Shown here: one piece after another, positions 1-13,192 of the stretch
How the letters are laid out: each line of letters starts with the position of its first letter
Position numbering within the stretch: the stretch's first letter is position 1
NCBI GenBank assembly: GCA_029783825.1
Contig: JAREIK010002459.1
Coordinates: 289,918 to 353,917 of the forward strand
Direction: 5' to 3'
DNA length: 64,000 bases
Source: Sapria himalayana
Taxonomy: Eukaryota; Streptophyta; Magnoliopsida; Malpighiales; Rafflesiaceae
Notes under the pieces: generated by a model
The model's database searches: none
What the model saw: only the letters and a program-made list of their open reading frames with translations
Told to the model about the DNA's origin: nothing
Translations under genes and position numbers: made by a program

Positions 1-399
1 CTATCTAGCTGTTTATATATCTTCAATCTATCTATCTATGAATCTTGTTATAAATATATCTTTAAATTTGTCTATCTATATTATCTATCCTATTTATCTA
101 TCTATTTTTATATCTATCTATGTATGTGGATATCTATTTGTCTATCTATATATCTATCTCTCTAAATGATGTATATCTATTTTTCGATCGATCTATCTTT
201 CTATTTATCTATCTATCCATTTATCTATCTATTGTCTCTCTATAAATAAATTTTTCAATCTATCTTTAAATAAAATTTATATCTCTATTTGTCCTATCTA
301 TACATCTATCTTTCTATGATCTATCTGTCAATCTAGCTATATATATATATATATTTTTTTATTTATTTATTTATTTTTGTCTATCTATCTATCGATATG

Positions 400-433
<34 letters not shown>

Positions 434-2994
434 TTTGTATATCTATTAGTATATCTATCTTTCTATATAAAAGTATATCTATTTGTTTATCTATCTGTTT
501 ATCTATCTATGTATATAATTGACTATGTATCTATTTATCTATTTGTCAATATATTTGCATATCTATATGTCTATCTACCTATATGTTTATTTATTTTTCT
601 ATGTATCTATCTCTTTATCTATCAATATGTCTATCTATCTATCTTTCTGTATGTCTGTCTATCTATCTATCTATCTATCAGTCTTTCTGTCTATCTATCT
701 GTATATCTATCTGTTTGTCAGTCTATCTATCTATCTATCTATTAGTCTGTCAACCTTTGTATCTATCTATATTTCTATCTATCTGTATCTTTTAATAAAT
801 CTTTCTATATATCTATCTAACTGTTTATTTGTCTGTCGATTTATTTGTCTACTATCTGTCTATCTTTTTATCTATCTGTCTAGCTATTTGCCTATATATC
901 TATATAATTATTTGCCTTATTATCTTTCTATCTAACTCTCTATCTAATTGTCTACTTCTGTGTGTGTGTATATATATATATACATCTATTTATTTTCTCT
1001 ATCTATTGTACAATTTATTTGTCTATCTATTAGTATATCTATCTTTCTATCTAAAATATATCTATTTGTATATCTATCTGTCTATCTATTTTTTATATAT
1101 CTATATATCTATCTATCTAACTCTCTATCTATCTATATGCCTATTTATGTCTTTCTATGTGTCTATCTATCTATCTATCTTCTATCTATCATCTATCATT
1201 CTATCTGTTTATTTATCTTAATATATATAATATATATATATCTAGTCTATTTATTTATATGTATATCAATCTGTATATATATTTGTCTTTCTGCATGTTT
1301 ATCTATGTATCTATTTTATCTACCTATCTATCTCTCTATCAATCTATCTAACAATATCTATCTGTCTATATATATTTCTAACTATATGTCTATAATTATT
1401 CTATATGTATATCTATCTATTTATATCTCTACTATCTATGTGTATCTATCTTTCTATCTATCTATCTTTCTAATTATATAACTATCAAATTATCTATTAA
1501 TTTATCTATTGATCATATTCATATATTTGTATATATCTATCTATCTATATATAGTCTATCTATTTCTCTATCTATCTTCCTATATGTATTTTATCTATCT
1601 ATCTTTCTTTCTTTCTATATATTTATATTTATATATTTTTTATCTATTTATCTGTCTATTTGTATATCTATCTATCTATCTTTATCTATATATTTATCTA
1701 TCTATCTTTCTATTAGTCTATTTATCTCACAATCTATCTATCAATCAATCATCTTCTATAAATCTATCTATCTATCTTTCTATCTATTTGTATGTCTATC
1801 CATCAATCTTCTATCAATCAATTTATTTTCTATCCATCGTTTGTCTATCTATATGTCTATCAATTTTCTATGAATCTAAAAATATTTCTATGAATCATCT
1901 ATCTATTTGTCTATCAGTTTGACTATCTATCTATCTATCTATTTGTCTATCACTTTGACTATCTATCTATCTATCGTCGGTTGTCTATCTATCTGTCTTT
2001 ATGTGTATCTATCTGTATATATATTATATTATTTATCTAGTTATATCTATCTATTATTATCTATTTGTATATCTCTCTGTCTATCTATTTGTCTATCAAG
2101 ATGCCTATCTTTCTATCTAACTATCTACCTATCTATTTATTTATCTATCTGTCTATTTAATTCTCCAACAATTTGTCTATATATCTTTCTATCTATCTCT
2201 CTATATGTCTATCTTTCTATTTGAGTATCTATTTTTATATCTATTTGTCTATCTATTTGTCTATCAATCTATCTATCTAATTGTTCATCTATCTATCTAT
2301 CAATCTATTTATAATTCTATCTATATATCTATCTATTTGTCTAACAATATACCAATATATCTATCTGTCTGTTAATCTATCTATCTATTTACTATTTGTC
2401 CATGTGTCTAGATTTGTATTTGTCGATCTATTTGCCTTTTTTTCTGTCTATCGATCTATATATTTCTATATCTATTATTATATCTATCTATCTATCTATA
2501 TGTTTATCTATTTATCTATCTAACTATGTATATAATTATCAATCAATATGTCTATCTATCTATATATCTGTCTATCTGTCTGTATATTTGTCTATCTATC
2601 TGTGTGTCTATCTATATGTTAATATATTTTTCATTCTACTTGACTTTCAATTTATTTATATATCTGACTATCTGTCTTTCTATATGTCTGGCTATATGTT
2701 TGCCTATATGTGTGTCTATCTGTCTATCTATTTATCTATCTATTTATCAATTTACCTATCTGTCAATCTATCTTTCAATCTATATATCTATCTAACTATC
2801 TATCTATCTGTATGTCTATCTATTCATATATCTATATATCTTTCTATATATCTGTCTATCTATTTGTCTATGTATAAGTCAATCTATTAATCTATATATC
2901 TATAAATCTATTTATCTATCTATGTATTCATCTATCTATATATCTATCTAATAATTTGTCTAACTATTTGTTTAACATTATGTCTATCTTTCAA

Positions 2995-3010
2995 TTTATT
3001 TATCTGTCTT
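2995..3010. repeat. Left target-site duplication of short LINE tail
   Basis: The 16-bp word TTTATTTATCTGTCTT occurs here and again at 3079-3094, exactly bracketing the non-array sequence at 3011-3078. A match of this length at both edges fits target-primed reverse transcription. The surrounding sequence is low complexity, so some chance matching cannot be excluded. Confidence 0.75.
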
Positions 3011-3078
3011 TTTTTAATAATTTGTTTATTAATTATAGCCCTCTCTTTTGGCGGAGGAATACCCTTTTTACAAGCTAG
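3011..3078 (-). mobile_element. 68-bp severely 5'-truncated LINE tail
   Basis: This is a non-TCTA island with a T-run on its left, which is poly(A) on the minus strand. It shares the word GGCGGAGGAA, a following ACCCTTT-like stretch and an A+T tail with the extreme 3' end of the 7.4-kb LINE near 36863-36935. It therefore looks like a dead-on-arrival copy of a related LINE, in the same minus orientation, flanked by 16-bp direct repeats. The match to the LINE tail is partial, so it may be another subfamily. No coding capacity remains. Confidence 0.75.
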
Positions 3079-3094
3079 TTTATTTATCTGTCTT
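3079..3094. repeat. Right target-site duplication of short LINE tail
   Basis: Second copy of TTTATTTATCTGTCTT, directly after the LINE tail. The TCTA array resumes immediately. Confidence 0.75.
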
Positions 3095-3147
3095 TCTATC
3101 TGTTTATCTATCTATCTATCTAAATGTCTGTCTATCTACCTATCTAT

Positions 3148-3149
<2 letters not shown>

Positions 3150-3217
<68 letters not shown>
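3150..3217. repeat. (TA)n microsatellite, about 34 units
   Basis: Uninterrupted alternating T and A for about 68 bases inside the TCTA array. It probably arose by slippage from TATA-type variant units. Its purity contrasts with the degenerate flanks and suggests recent expansion. Confidence 0.95.
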
Positions 3218-3219
<2 letters not shown>

Positions 3220-4337
3220 GTCTATCTATTTGTCTATCTATTTATCTATCTATCTATCTATCTGTCAATATATTTATATATCAATGTATTTATATATTTG
3301 TAGAGCAATTTATCTCTATCTATCTATCTGTCTGTATAACTATATGTCTATATATCCATTTATCTATTTTTTTTATCTATCTATCATTCTATATATCTAT
3401 CCATCCATCTATCTGTCTGTCTATATATCTCTCTATCTATTTGTTTATCTATTTCTCTTTGTATCTATAAATAAATATGTCAATCTATCTATCAATCTAT
3501 TTGTCTATATCTTTGACTATATAACTGTCTATATATCTATCTATCTATCTTTATATATATCTATGTATCAATTTGTCTATTTATCTCTTTATCTATCTAT
3601 ATTATTTATTATATCTTTCTATCTATCTATTTTCTATCTATATGTCATCTTTTTGTCTAACTATTTTTCTATCTATATATCTATTTATGTATCGGGCTAT
3701 TTATTTGTCTATCAATTTGTCCATATAGATTCTATCTATCTTTCTATATCTCTATCTTTCTATTTGACTATCTATTTTTATATCTATTTTTGTATATATT
3801 TGTCGATCTTTTTTGTCTATCTATTTTTCTATCTATCTATCTATACTTCTATCTATGAATCTATGTCTTTCAATATACATATCTATATATATGTCTGTCT
3901 AACTATCTATTTATCTATCTATGTGTCTATCTATGTATCCATATATCTATTTTTATATCTGTCTATCTATCTATATACTTATCTATCAATATATTTTTTC
4001 TATATGTTTATCTTATATATATATCTATTTATCGATCAATTTAATAGTCTGTCTATCTATATATCTGTATGTGAATATATCTATCTATTATATGTATCAT
4101 TCTATCTGCATGTTAATCTATTTGTCATTCTATTTGTCTTTCAATTTATTTAAATATTTGACTATCAGCCTGTCTATGTGTCTGTCTATCTGTTTGTTTA
4201 TCTATCTATCTATTTATATATATTTATCTATCAATTAACCTATGTGTCTATCTATCATTCAATCAAACTAACTTTCTAACTATCATTCTAAATAACTTTT
4301 TATCTATATATATATCTATCTATCTATCTGTTTATTT

Positions 4338-4356
4338 GTCTGTCTGTCTGTCTGTA

Positions 4357-4417
<61 letters not shown>
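4338..4417. repeat. Compound (TCTG)n-(TA)n-(TC)n microsatellite
   Basis: Three pure tracts follow each other: TGTC units at about 4338-4358, alternating TA to about 4388, and TC to about 4417. It sits within the TCTA array and is a local slippage product. Confidence 0.93.
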
Positions 4418-4425
<8 letters not shown>

Positions 4426-7400
4426 TTCTATCTACCTATGTGTCTATCTATCTGTCAATCTATCTATTTATTGATCTGTTTATCTATCTATATATTTATC
4501 TATCTATGTATCAATCTAATAATCTGTCTATCTATCTATCTTTCTATCAATCTAATTATCTATCTATCTTTCTATCTATCAATATATTTATATGTCTTCC
4601 AATATGTTTATATATATATATATATATTTGTCTGTCTGTCTATATATATATATATATATCAATATGTCTATCAATCTATCTATCTATTTGTCTAACTATC
4701 TTTCTATATATTTGTCTTTATACCCATCTATTAATCTGTCTATATATTTGCATAGCTATCTATCTGTCTATCTATCCATTTATCTATATGTCTATTATTC
4801 TTCTATCTATTTTCAATCATCAATCTACCTATCTATATGTCTGTATCTCTATCTGTTTGTCTTCTATTTATCTATCTGTCTATATATTTTTCTATCTATC
4901 TATCTATATATCTATCTATTTATATATCTAACTATCAATCTATCTATGTTATAACTATAACTTTTTATATCTATATTTATTTATCTATTTGTCTGTCTGT
5001 CTAAATATCTATCTCTCTCTATGTCTATCTATCTATCTAAATATTTATCTATCATTTTGTCCATCTTAGTATCTATCTATTAATCAATCTAAATATATAT
5101 CTATCTATATATCTATATTTTTGTCTTCCAATTTGTTTATCTATCTATCTATCTTTCGATCTATCTGTCAATCTATTTGTTTATCTATATGTATATCTAT
5201 TTGTCTATCTATTTGACTTCCTGATTAACTGTCTACCTGATTAACTGTATATCTATTTGTCTATATATCTATTTATCAATCTATTTTCATATCTAATTTT
5301 TTAGCTATTTAACTATCTATCTTTGTATCTATTTGTCTATCTCTTTTACTATCTATGTCTTTCTATCTATCTATCTTTAAAGTATATCAATCAATCAATT
5401 TATCTATCTATCTATTTGTCTATATATCTGTCTATGTATATGTATATCTATTTTTCTATCTATCTATATATCTATCTATCTTACTTTCTATCTATTTTTA
5501 TATCTATCTATTTACCTTTCTATATATCTATATATCTATCTATATGTTATTCTATATATATATATATATATGTATATCATTCTATTTATCCATCTATCTA
5601 TATATCTATCTACCTAGTCATCTATTACACTATCTATTTGTCTATTTATTTGTCTAGCTATCTATATATCTATCTGTCTTTATATTTGTCTATTTATATT
5701 TTTATCTATTTGTCTATCTATGTCTTTCTTTGTGTCTATCTAACTATATATCAATATGTGTCTATCTATCTGTCTATCTGTCTGTCTATCTATCATTTCT
5801 CTATAAACCTGACTATCTATCTCTCTATCTATCTGTATATCTAACAAACTATATATCTATCTACTGTCTATCTTTCTATCTATATGTCTATCTATCTAAT
5901 AGTCTATCTATCTTTCTATTATTTTATTATCTATATGTCTATCTATCTATTAGTCTATCTATCTATATATATTTATCTATTTATCTATTTATCTATCTAT
6001 CTATTTATTGATATGTCTATATTTCTTTAACAAACTATCTATCTATCTTTATATTTGTCTATTATTTATGTGTCTATATATATATATATCTATCTTTCTA
6101 TCTATCTGTCTATCTATCTAACTATCTGTCTATCTATCTAACTATCAATCAATCAATATACTATCTATTGCCTTTCTAAATATCAATCTTTCTGTTTATC
6201 TATCAATTTATCTGTATGTCCTATATCTATCTTTCTATCTATCTATCTATCAATCATTTTGTCTATCTATGTATCTGTCTATCTATCTTTATTTCTATAT
6301 GACCATCTATCTATCTATCTATATATCTATCTACCTATCTATTTATCTATCTATCTACCTATCTATCTATTTATCTAACTAATTATCCATCTATATATTT
6401 ATCTTTATGTGTATCTATTTTTCAATCAATCAATCTATCTTTCTATCTATAAAACTATTTTTAAATTTGACTATCAATCTTTCACTCAATATATATATTT
6501 ATCTATCTATCTAATTATCAATATGTTTATTAATCTGTCTATCAATCTTACAATATAAATATCTATCTTTGTATTATTTGACTATCTATTAGTCTATCTA
6601 TAAATCTATCTATCTTTCTATCCTTCTATTTATCTTTCTATCAACCTGTCTTTCTATCTTTCTATCTTTCTATCTTTCTATCTATCTTTCAATCTCTATC
6701 TATCTATGTGTTTATCGATCTATTTATATATGTGTCTATCTATATCTCTAACTATCTATCGATCTATCTTTCATTCTATATAAATATCTATGAATCTATT
6801 TGTCTATCTATCTTTCTAACAATTTTTCCATATATCTATTTATCAATATGTCTATCAATATATCTTTTAATCACTCTACCAATCAATCTAAAAATCTTTT
6901 TATCTATTTCTCAATCTTTTTATTTATTTAGATGTCTATTTATCTAACTATCTATCTAGTTATCTATCTTTCTATTAATATATCTCTCAATCTTTCTATC
7001 AATCTCTTTATCGGTCTATATCTAAATCTATTAATCAATATGTCTATCATTCTATCTATCTATCTACTTATCAATTTGTCTAACAATCTATCTATCTGTC
7101 AATAAATCTATCTATTTATCTATATATTTATTTATCAATTGATCTTTATATCTATCTATCTGTCGATCTATATGTCTATCTATCTATATATCTATCTGTC
7201 TATCTATCTGTCTATATGTTTGTATATCTATATCTTTCTATTTTATCTATCTATATATGTATTTGTATGTTTATATGTGTGTCAATCTATTTGCCTAAAT
7301 GTCTATCTCTCTATTTATTTGTCTATCTGTATATCTCTCTATGTGTTTAACTACCTATCTATATATCTATATATATGTCTGTCTATCATCTATCTATCTA

Positions 7401-8604
7401 TCTTTCTATCTGTCTATTTATCTATTTGTTTATCTGTATATCTCTCTATTTGTCAATCAATCAATCAATCTATCTATCTATCTATCAATCTATTTTTTTG
7501 TGAATCTTTCTGTCAAGTTATCTGTCTATCTATCTATCAATTAATCTATGTATCTATTTATCTATATGTCTATCGATCTGTATATATATCTATCTATCTA
7601 TTTATCTATCTCTCTTTCTAACTAACTATCTACTATCTTTTTTTCTATATATCTATTTGTCTATCAATTTTCATCTTGATCTATCTTTATATATTTCTAT
7701 CTATCTATCTATATATATATTGATCAATCAAATTATCTATATATATTTGTCTATCTATCTAACTATCTGTCTATCTATCTATTTGTCAATCTAATAAACT
7801 ATCTATTTGTCTATTTGTCTATCTATTTGTCTATTTATCTTTCAATCTATTTTTCTATATATCTATATATTTTTCTATCTACTTGTCTATCTATCTACCT
7901 GTCTATCTGTCTATTTATCATTTTGTCTATCTTTTTTTCAATTTAACTATCTGTTTATCTATCTGTCTGTCTATCTATCTATATGTATATCTACATGTGT
8001 ATCTATTTATCTATCTATCCAATCATCTATCTGTTTGTTTATCTATCTATTTGACTATCTATATATCTATCTATTTATCTATTTATTAATCTATCAATCA
8101 ATCTATATATATATATCTATCTATGTATCAATCAATCTATCAATCTATAATCAATCTATCTCTTAATTTGTCTATCAATATGTGTGTAAATCTATCTATA
8201 AATTTGTATATCAATCTATTTATCTATCTATTGATATATATATCTTTGTATTTGTCTAACTATCTATCTATTTATTTGTTTATCTATTTGTATATTTATT
8301 TGTTTATCTATCTATCTATTAATCTATCTATCTTTCTTTCTTTCTTTCAATTCTTACTATCTATCGTTATATCTATTTTCCTATCTATCTATCTATCTTT
8401 ATAACTATCTCTCTATTAATTTGGCTATCAATATATCTATCATCTATCTATATTTCTATAAATCTACCTCTCTCTCTCTATCAATTGTCTATCTATGTAA
8501 TTATCTATCTCTATGTCTATCGATATCTATCTATCTATCTATCTATGTATCTATCTATATTTATATCTATATATCTTTTTATCACACTGTCTATCTATAT
8601 TTTT

Positions 8605-8672
8605 ATCAAATCTATCTATCAATCTATCTATCAATCTATCTATCAATCTATCTATCAATCTATCTATCTATC
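8605..8672 (+). repeat. 12-bp tandem ATCAATCTATCT, about five copies
   Basis: Near the right end of segment 1 the pattern ATCAATCTATCT repeats almost perfectly. A TCAA variant unit is fixed at every third position. This is a small higher-order repeat inside the tetranucleotide array. Confidence 0.9.
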
Positions 8673-8709
8673 TATCTATCAATTTTTCGATTAATCTATC
8701 TATCAATCT

Positions 8710-8723
8710 CACTACAAAAAAAT
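8710..8723 (+). repeat. CACTA-1 left terminal repeat
   Basis: CACTACAAAAAAAT lies directly after array sequence ending ATCT. CACTA is the conserved terminal pentamer of the superfamily, and AGCTAGGGAAAATTTCCCT follows within 20 bases. The partner at the right end is deleted, so no target duplication can be confirmed. Confidence 0.85.
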
Positions 8724-9230
8724 CTCATATAGCTAGGGAAAATTTCCCTATCTATTAGTGCTTATTCCATCTCTAAAATAGAATAATGACATATTATCTA
8801 TGAAAATAATTTCCAAATTAGAAGTGCTCGTCACATAATATTAATGAGAAAAAAAGTTTCTAGCAAATCTTTCAACAACAAAAATTCTCTAGCTAATTAT
8901 ATGTTTCCATTGCTAATTTTGATTGTAATTAAGAGTAGTAATTAATATTTTTCGATTCAATATATACTGAAAATTTCATAGCTAAATTAGCGAGGTAAAA
9001 ATCCCTTGATATTTTCATTCCAAACTTATTTTCATAATTTTATTTTTTTTACAAAAAAATTGATTACATTTTTTAAAATTTTATTTTAAATTTAATAAAC
9101 ACATATACTATAAACCATTATTTATAATTAACAAAAACCAAAAATAATTTAGAAATAATTATGATACAAAAGTTACATGGTTAAAAAAAACAATACATAG
9201 GTATATAATCTTTTAAAACTAAATCATCAT

Positions 9231-9503
9231 ATTCATCATTAGCTGGTACATTTGTTCTAGGCTCTCATACGTCGGTACACTACTAGAACTCATTGTGCTA
9301 TCTGTCTCATCAAAAATTCTAACTGTGATTCTTTATAGGTCATCTACTATTGCATTACTTTTTTTATTTCTTTCATCTCATCATTCACTTCTTTCATTTC
9401 CAACATTTATTCCTTCAAAAAAGTTATCTAAAGATCAATTTAACCCTCAACTGTTTGAGAAGCAGCTGTCATATGTTGCACCACGAGTTCCTGTGATAAA
9501 ATA
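9231..9503 (-). pseudogene. Possible last exon of a CACTA-associated transposase-like gene, decayed
   Basis: Read on the minus strand, a splice-acceptor-like ATCACAG is followed by a frame beginning QELVVQHMTAASQTVEG. After a few stops it continues with a charged MKEVNDEMKEIKKVMQ stretch that would form a coiled coil. Several in-frame stops break it. Hydrophilic, Met/Glu/Lys-rich C-terminal tails like this occur in plant En/Spm-associated transposase proteins of the Transposase_24 type, and its place near the CACTA end fits. I infer the family from composition and context, with no catalytic motif visible. It could be an unrelated captured exon. Confidence 0.35.
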
Positions 9504-9689
9504 GAAAATAAAAAAACTATGCTAGATAAAATAAATTAAATATAATATTTTTCATTACACACTTAACTTTAATCATTTATTATAGTAGTATAATAGTGAT
9601 GGAACCACCAAAGTAGTGGCCACTTTCATAACAACTATATAGTTTATAGTCGATTAATTCTACATGGAAAATCACTCTCTTTGATACAT

Positions 9690-10000
9690 ATAAAAAAATA
9701 ACCCAATGAACACAACCCACATGTTGCACGCACTACACCATTGCTGTATCAAACATACACATGATGCATGTCTAGTACATCAACCACACATCCATGTTCA
9801 CTACACCAAACACAAACTGTGCACTTCAAAATAGTTATGCACCATGGTTGCGCATCCACGGCACCACATCTCATGGCATCACTGCCCACTGGACCATGCA
9901 TCCACTAACACTAAGCCACATGCCAGCACATGTGCATCACACATCATCACTGGCATTGGCACGTAGTGTGCCATGGCGCATGTACCATCTAGGTATTTAT
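9690..10000. other. CATG/CACA-rich, unusually C-rich block
   Basis: About 300 bp rich in CACATG, CACAC, GCATCCA and CATGGCA words, with much higher C content than its AT-rich surroundings. A 104-codon plus-strand frame spans 9794-10108. It is rich in His, Thr and Met, resembles nothing I recognise, and is better explained by composition than by a gene. The block probably is a decayed low-complexity repeat or a captured fragment. Confidence 0.5.
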
Positions 10001-11728
10001 GAAATGATGTGGCACACAATCATTATTTCAAAAGGATCAAAAGCAATTAATGAAATTATTTCAGCCTTTTTGTCTCCCACAATAGTTCAATATTACATGG
10101 TTATATAATGACCATGGAAGTGAGACTAATTAATAAAAAATAAATCATTAGTAAAATACAATTAATGGGAACAAATATAATTCTTAAAAAAAATAATTAT
10201 TTATTTTATCAACATTCTATAATTTTTTACACATCACATTTGCAATGGGATAAAAAAAATCAACATTCTACAATTATTTTTTCTTTTAAGATGTGACATT
10301 GAAAAAAGACGGGGTCATCCTCACCACTAACTGCTACTTTAAAAAAATATGCTTTTACTAGTTAAATGAAATCACAAATATTTGGCTTACCAGTAGGAAA
10401 TGTAACATCACTTTGAATGAGAAGAGGGGGCATGGCACGTATAGAATGGGCATCAGTAATTTGATAATGATATATTAACAGTTAACCACCTATTAATAAA
10501 GGGTGAAAAAGAACAAATGAGTCACAAAAAAATTAAAAAATAACAACAGACATATTAATTCAAATTATATATCTTACATTCACTGTAGCAAGCAACATAT
10601 ACAAGCTATAAAAGCAATGAGAGAATAGAAAAAAAATTCTGTATAATGCAACACTAATGGTGAATGAAGTATGAGCAATCAAATTCAAGTAAAATGAGTT
10701 CTTTACTACCCTAATATTATCTTTTTTTTTGTTTTATTTTTCTGTCCACTCTCTTCGCTTTCTTTCTTTCTCCCCAATGCACGCAAAGCCCTATTGGGTT
10801 CCTATAAGTTTTGACATCAAGCTTATATGATGTCAGAGCATCAATAAAGGCAATGCAAGAGTTGTGAAAAGTGTTCGGGTGGGGCACACATTCTACAAGT
10901 CTCAATAGTGTTTTTGCCAGTGATATTGAATCAATTTCAAGAAGGTTTTTGCAACATCATTATATATATTTCAGAAAAGAGATTTTTGTTCGCCAAAATT
11001 AAAATAATTATTTTTTATGTAGACAATTTTTATTTTAAAAAACTACTCACAAATTCAATATTATTTATGTTTTTATTTAATATTCATCATTATTGCTATT
11101 ATACATTTAACATTATTAAGAAAACATCATTTCAACATTTAAAAAAACAAAAAAAATAGCGCAACTATGTTCATCATGAGATACAATATATAAATACATA
11201 CCAAAATATCATCATAATAGTCATACAAAACAATAGGTATGAGTCTTCCAAAAGATTAAAAGACTTGATAATCACAATCTAAATATACTAGACAAAGATA
11301 TCATAATTGATTCTTTAAGAAATAGGAGAATCATAAGAAATTTTTCAATAGCTTCATTTAACCAAAATAAATATCACTTATATCATTCATACAGTTAGAG
11401 ATTCTCTCAAATATATTCATATGGGCAATTTTTTGAATTCTCAAATATGAAAATACAATTCCAAAATGGTTATTATAAGATTTTTGCCATCTATTATAAT
11501 TTATCACAAATAATTTGTATATCAACTAGACATGTGAAACACATTTCTCTATGATAATCTTAAGAATAAGATATATATGCAACAACCATCTTGTTTTACT
11601 ATTCCAATGAATGCATGTATGATGAGTAGATTGTATAAATCTTATATACCATTACTAAACATGGAATATAATTATTTCAATGTTTCAATATTTTATAAAT
11701 GCTATAATAAAGTATCACTCATGTCAAA
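10000..11728. other. AT-rich CACTA-1 interior, no recognisable gene
   Basis: A 62-codon minus-strand frame at 10717-10905 contains the stretch NSCIAFIDALTSYKLDVKT, which looks more protein-like than its surroundings. I cannot assign it to a family. It may be a fragment of a captured exon. The rest is AT-rich with homopolymer runs and no coding signal, up to the nested CACTA-2 terminus. Confidence 0.5.
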
Positions 11729-11742
11729 CACTACAAGAAAAT
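11729..11742 (+). repeat. CACTA-2 left terminal inverted repeat
   Basis: CACTACAAGAAAAT, matched in inverted form by the 3' terminus at 20276-20289. This is the canonical plant CACTA terminus. Confidence 0.93.
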
Positions 11743-11746
11743 ATCA

Positions 11747-11844
11747 ATTTAGCTAGGAAAATTTAGCTAGAGAAATTTAGCTAGGGAAATTTAGCTATGG
11801 AAATTTAGCTAGGGAAATTTAGCTAGGGAAATTTAGCTAGGGAT
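11747..11844 (+). repeat. Subterminal 14-bp tandem ATTTAGCTAGGGAA, seven copies
   Basis: Seven contiguous 14-bp units occupy exactly 98 bases and differ by only one or two bases each. An inverted copy (CCCTAGCTAAATT) follows at about 11849-11861. Short repeated subterminal motifs are the binding sites of the TnpA-type protein in characterised En/Spm elements. By position I infer the same role here. Confidence 0.93.
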
Positions 11845-11972
11845 CAATCCCTAGCTAAATTATGAGGGATTAGGTTGGGAGTAGCAAGGGATATTTGATT
11901 TTATATTGAAATAAAAATTTGTGATGGATTAGTGATGGAATTGGTCGATTGAAAATTTCTATCGCTATTTTT

Positions 11973-12275
11973 TTCGTAAATTTATGTACAATGAAAAGTG
12001 ATAAATTTAATGATGGATTTAGTGATAGATTTTCTCTAGCTAATTATATCCATACAAAATTCATTGCTAATATGTTCGTAAATTCCACTCAAGAAAAGCC
12101 AAGAATTTAGCGACGGATTTAGCAACATATTTTTCCTAGCTAATTAGATCCGGACATAATTCATCACTAATATGTTCATAAATTCCACGTAAATAAAGCA
12201 GGGAACTTAGAAATGAATCTAGTGATAGATTTTCCCTAACTAATTAGATCAAGACAAAATCAATCGCTAACTAAT
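11973..12275 (+). repeat. About 101-bp tandem repeat, three copies
   Basis: Units start at about 11973, 12075 and 12175 with TTCGTAAATT or TTCATAAATT. Each includes a GATTT...CCTAGCTAATTAGATC core and ends in GCTAATATG-like sequence. It extends the subterminal repeat region of CACTA-2. A comparable diverged series with a shorter period occurs near the right end of CACTA-3 at about 54785-55110. Confidence 0.8.
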
Positions 12276-12329
12276 TATTTAAATTTTTTTAACTATTTTA
12301 TATTTTATTACAAGCAATTATTCATTAAA

Positions 12330-13159
12330 TTTTAATTTTCACAAAATATATCCATTTAGTTAAGGATTTTTCCCTAACTATTTGGGCAAGAGATAATTTT
12401 CATCACTAATCTTTAATGATTTAATTTTTTTAATATTTTATTTAATTTTGTATATTAAAGGTACGTATGCCATTGTCCATAGATCAGTGATCCTTGTAAG
12501 AGATATTCTCCTCGTATAATTATAAAAATATGTTATTATAAATAAATAATTTAAAAATATATATAAATATAAAAATATTAATAAACACTATAATAACTAT
12601 TAATAAAGACTATAGTAACTATTAATAAAGATTACAATAACATTAAATAAGTAATTCTATATTTATTAAAATTTTTAAAGATATTTTAAAAAATAAATGA
12701 ATATACATTAAAATTTCTACTAATAAAAAGATTAAAAAATTCATTGTATGATAAAATATAATATATTAAATGTTGTATCAAAAAATACTCAACCCAGCAT
12801 TTTTAAAATATATGAGTTCCCCTTCATAAAGAAAACATCCTCTCTCCCTTAATAGAAATATAATATTAAAAAAAACAACTTAATTCTTAATGCTATTAAG
12901 TACTATTAAGCATTAAGCTGAAAAAAAGTTCTATTAAGCATAAAGTAAAAAAAACAAACGCCCCCTTGAAGTTTTATATATATATATATATATATGTATG
13001 TATATATATATATATATTGTATATTAAATGTTTTGATAATTTAAAATTAAAATATTAATAGAATTTTAAAACCTAATAAAACTTAATAAACTTAATAGTT
13101 AGAGATTGTAACTAGTCTTTAACTTAATAAACTTAATAAAATCAAAGTCTCTCTATTGG

Positions 13160-13192
<33 letters not shown>

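Larger units (their letters stand above)
1..8709 (+). repeat. Degenerate TCTA tetranucleotide array, segment 1
   Basis: Almost every base belongs to TCTA units or one-step variants such as TCTG, TTTG, TCAA, TTTA and TATA. The TCTA strand is always plus, with no extended GATA run on this strand. The segment continues past the left window edge and ends sharply at a CACTA terminus at 8710. It contains purer sub-blocks: a (TA)n tract, a TCTG/TA/TC compound tract and a 12-bp tandem before the right end. A short LINE tail interrupts it at 3011-3078. The long plus-strand reading frames here encode only Ser-Ile-Tyr-Leu-like repeats and are a property of the repeat. The minus strand has frequent TAG stops. 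Confidence 0.97.

Noticed and set aside
1..8709. CRISPR-like or telomeric array
   Set aside because: There is no constant repeat with unique spacers, and the unit is TCTA, not the plant telomere TTTAGGG.
377..8758. Dozens of plus-strand reading frames of 60-190 codons rich in Tyr, Leu, Ser and Ile
   Set aside because: They are translations of TCTA repeats, which lack stops in all plus frames; overlapping frames encode the same pattern and no promoter or protein motif is present. The same applies to frames in 26996-36766, 44281-48090 and 55509-59788.
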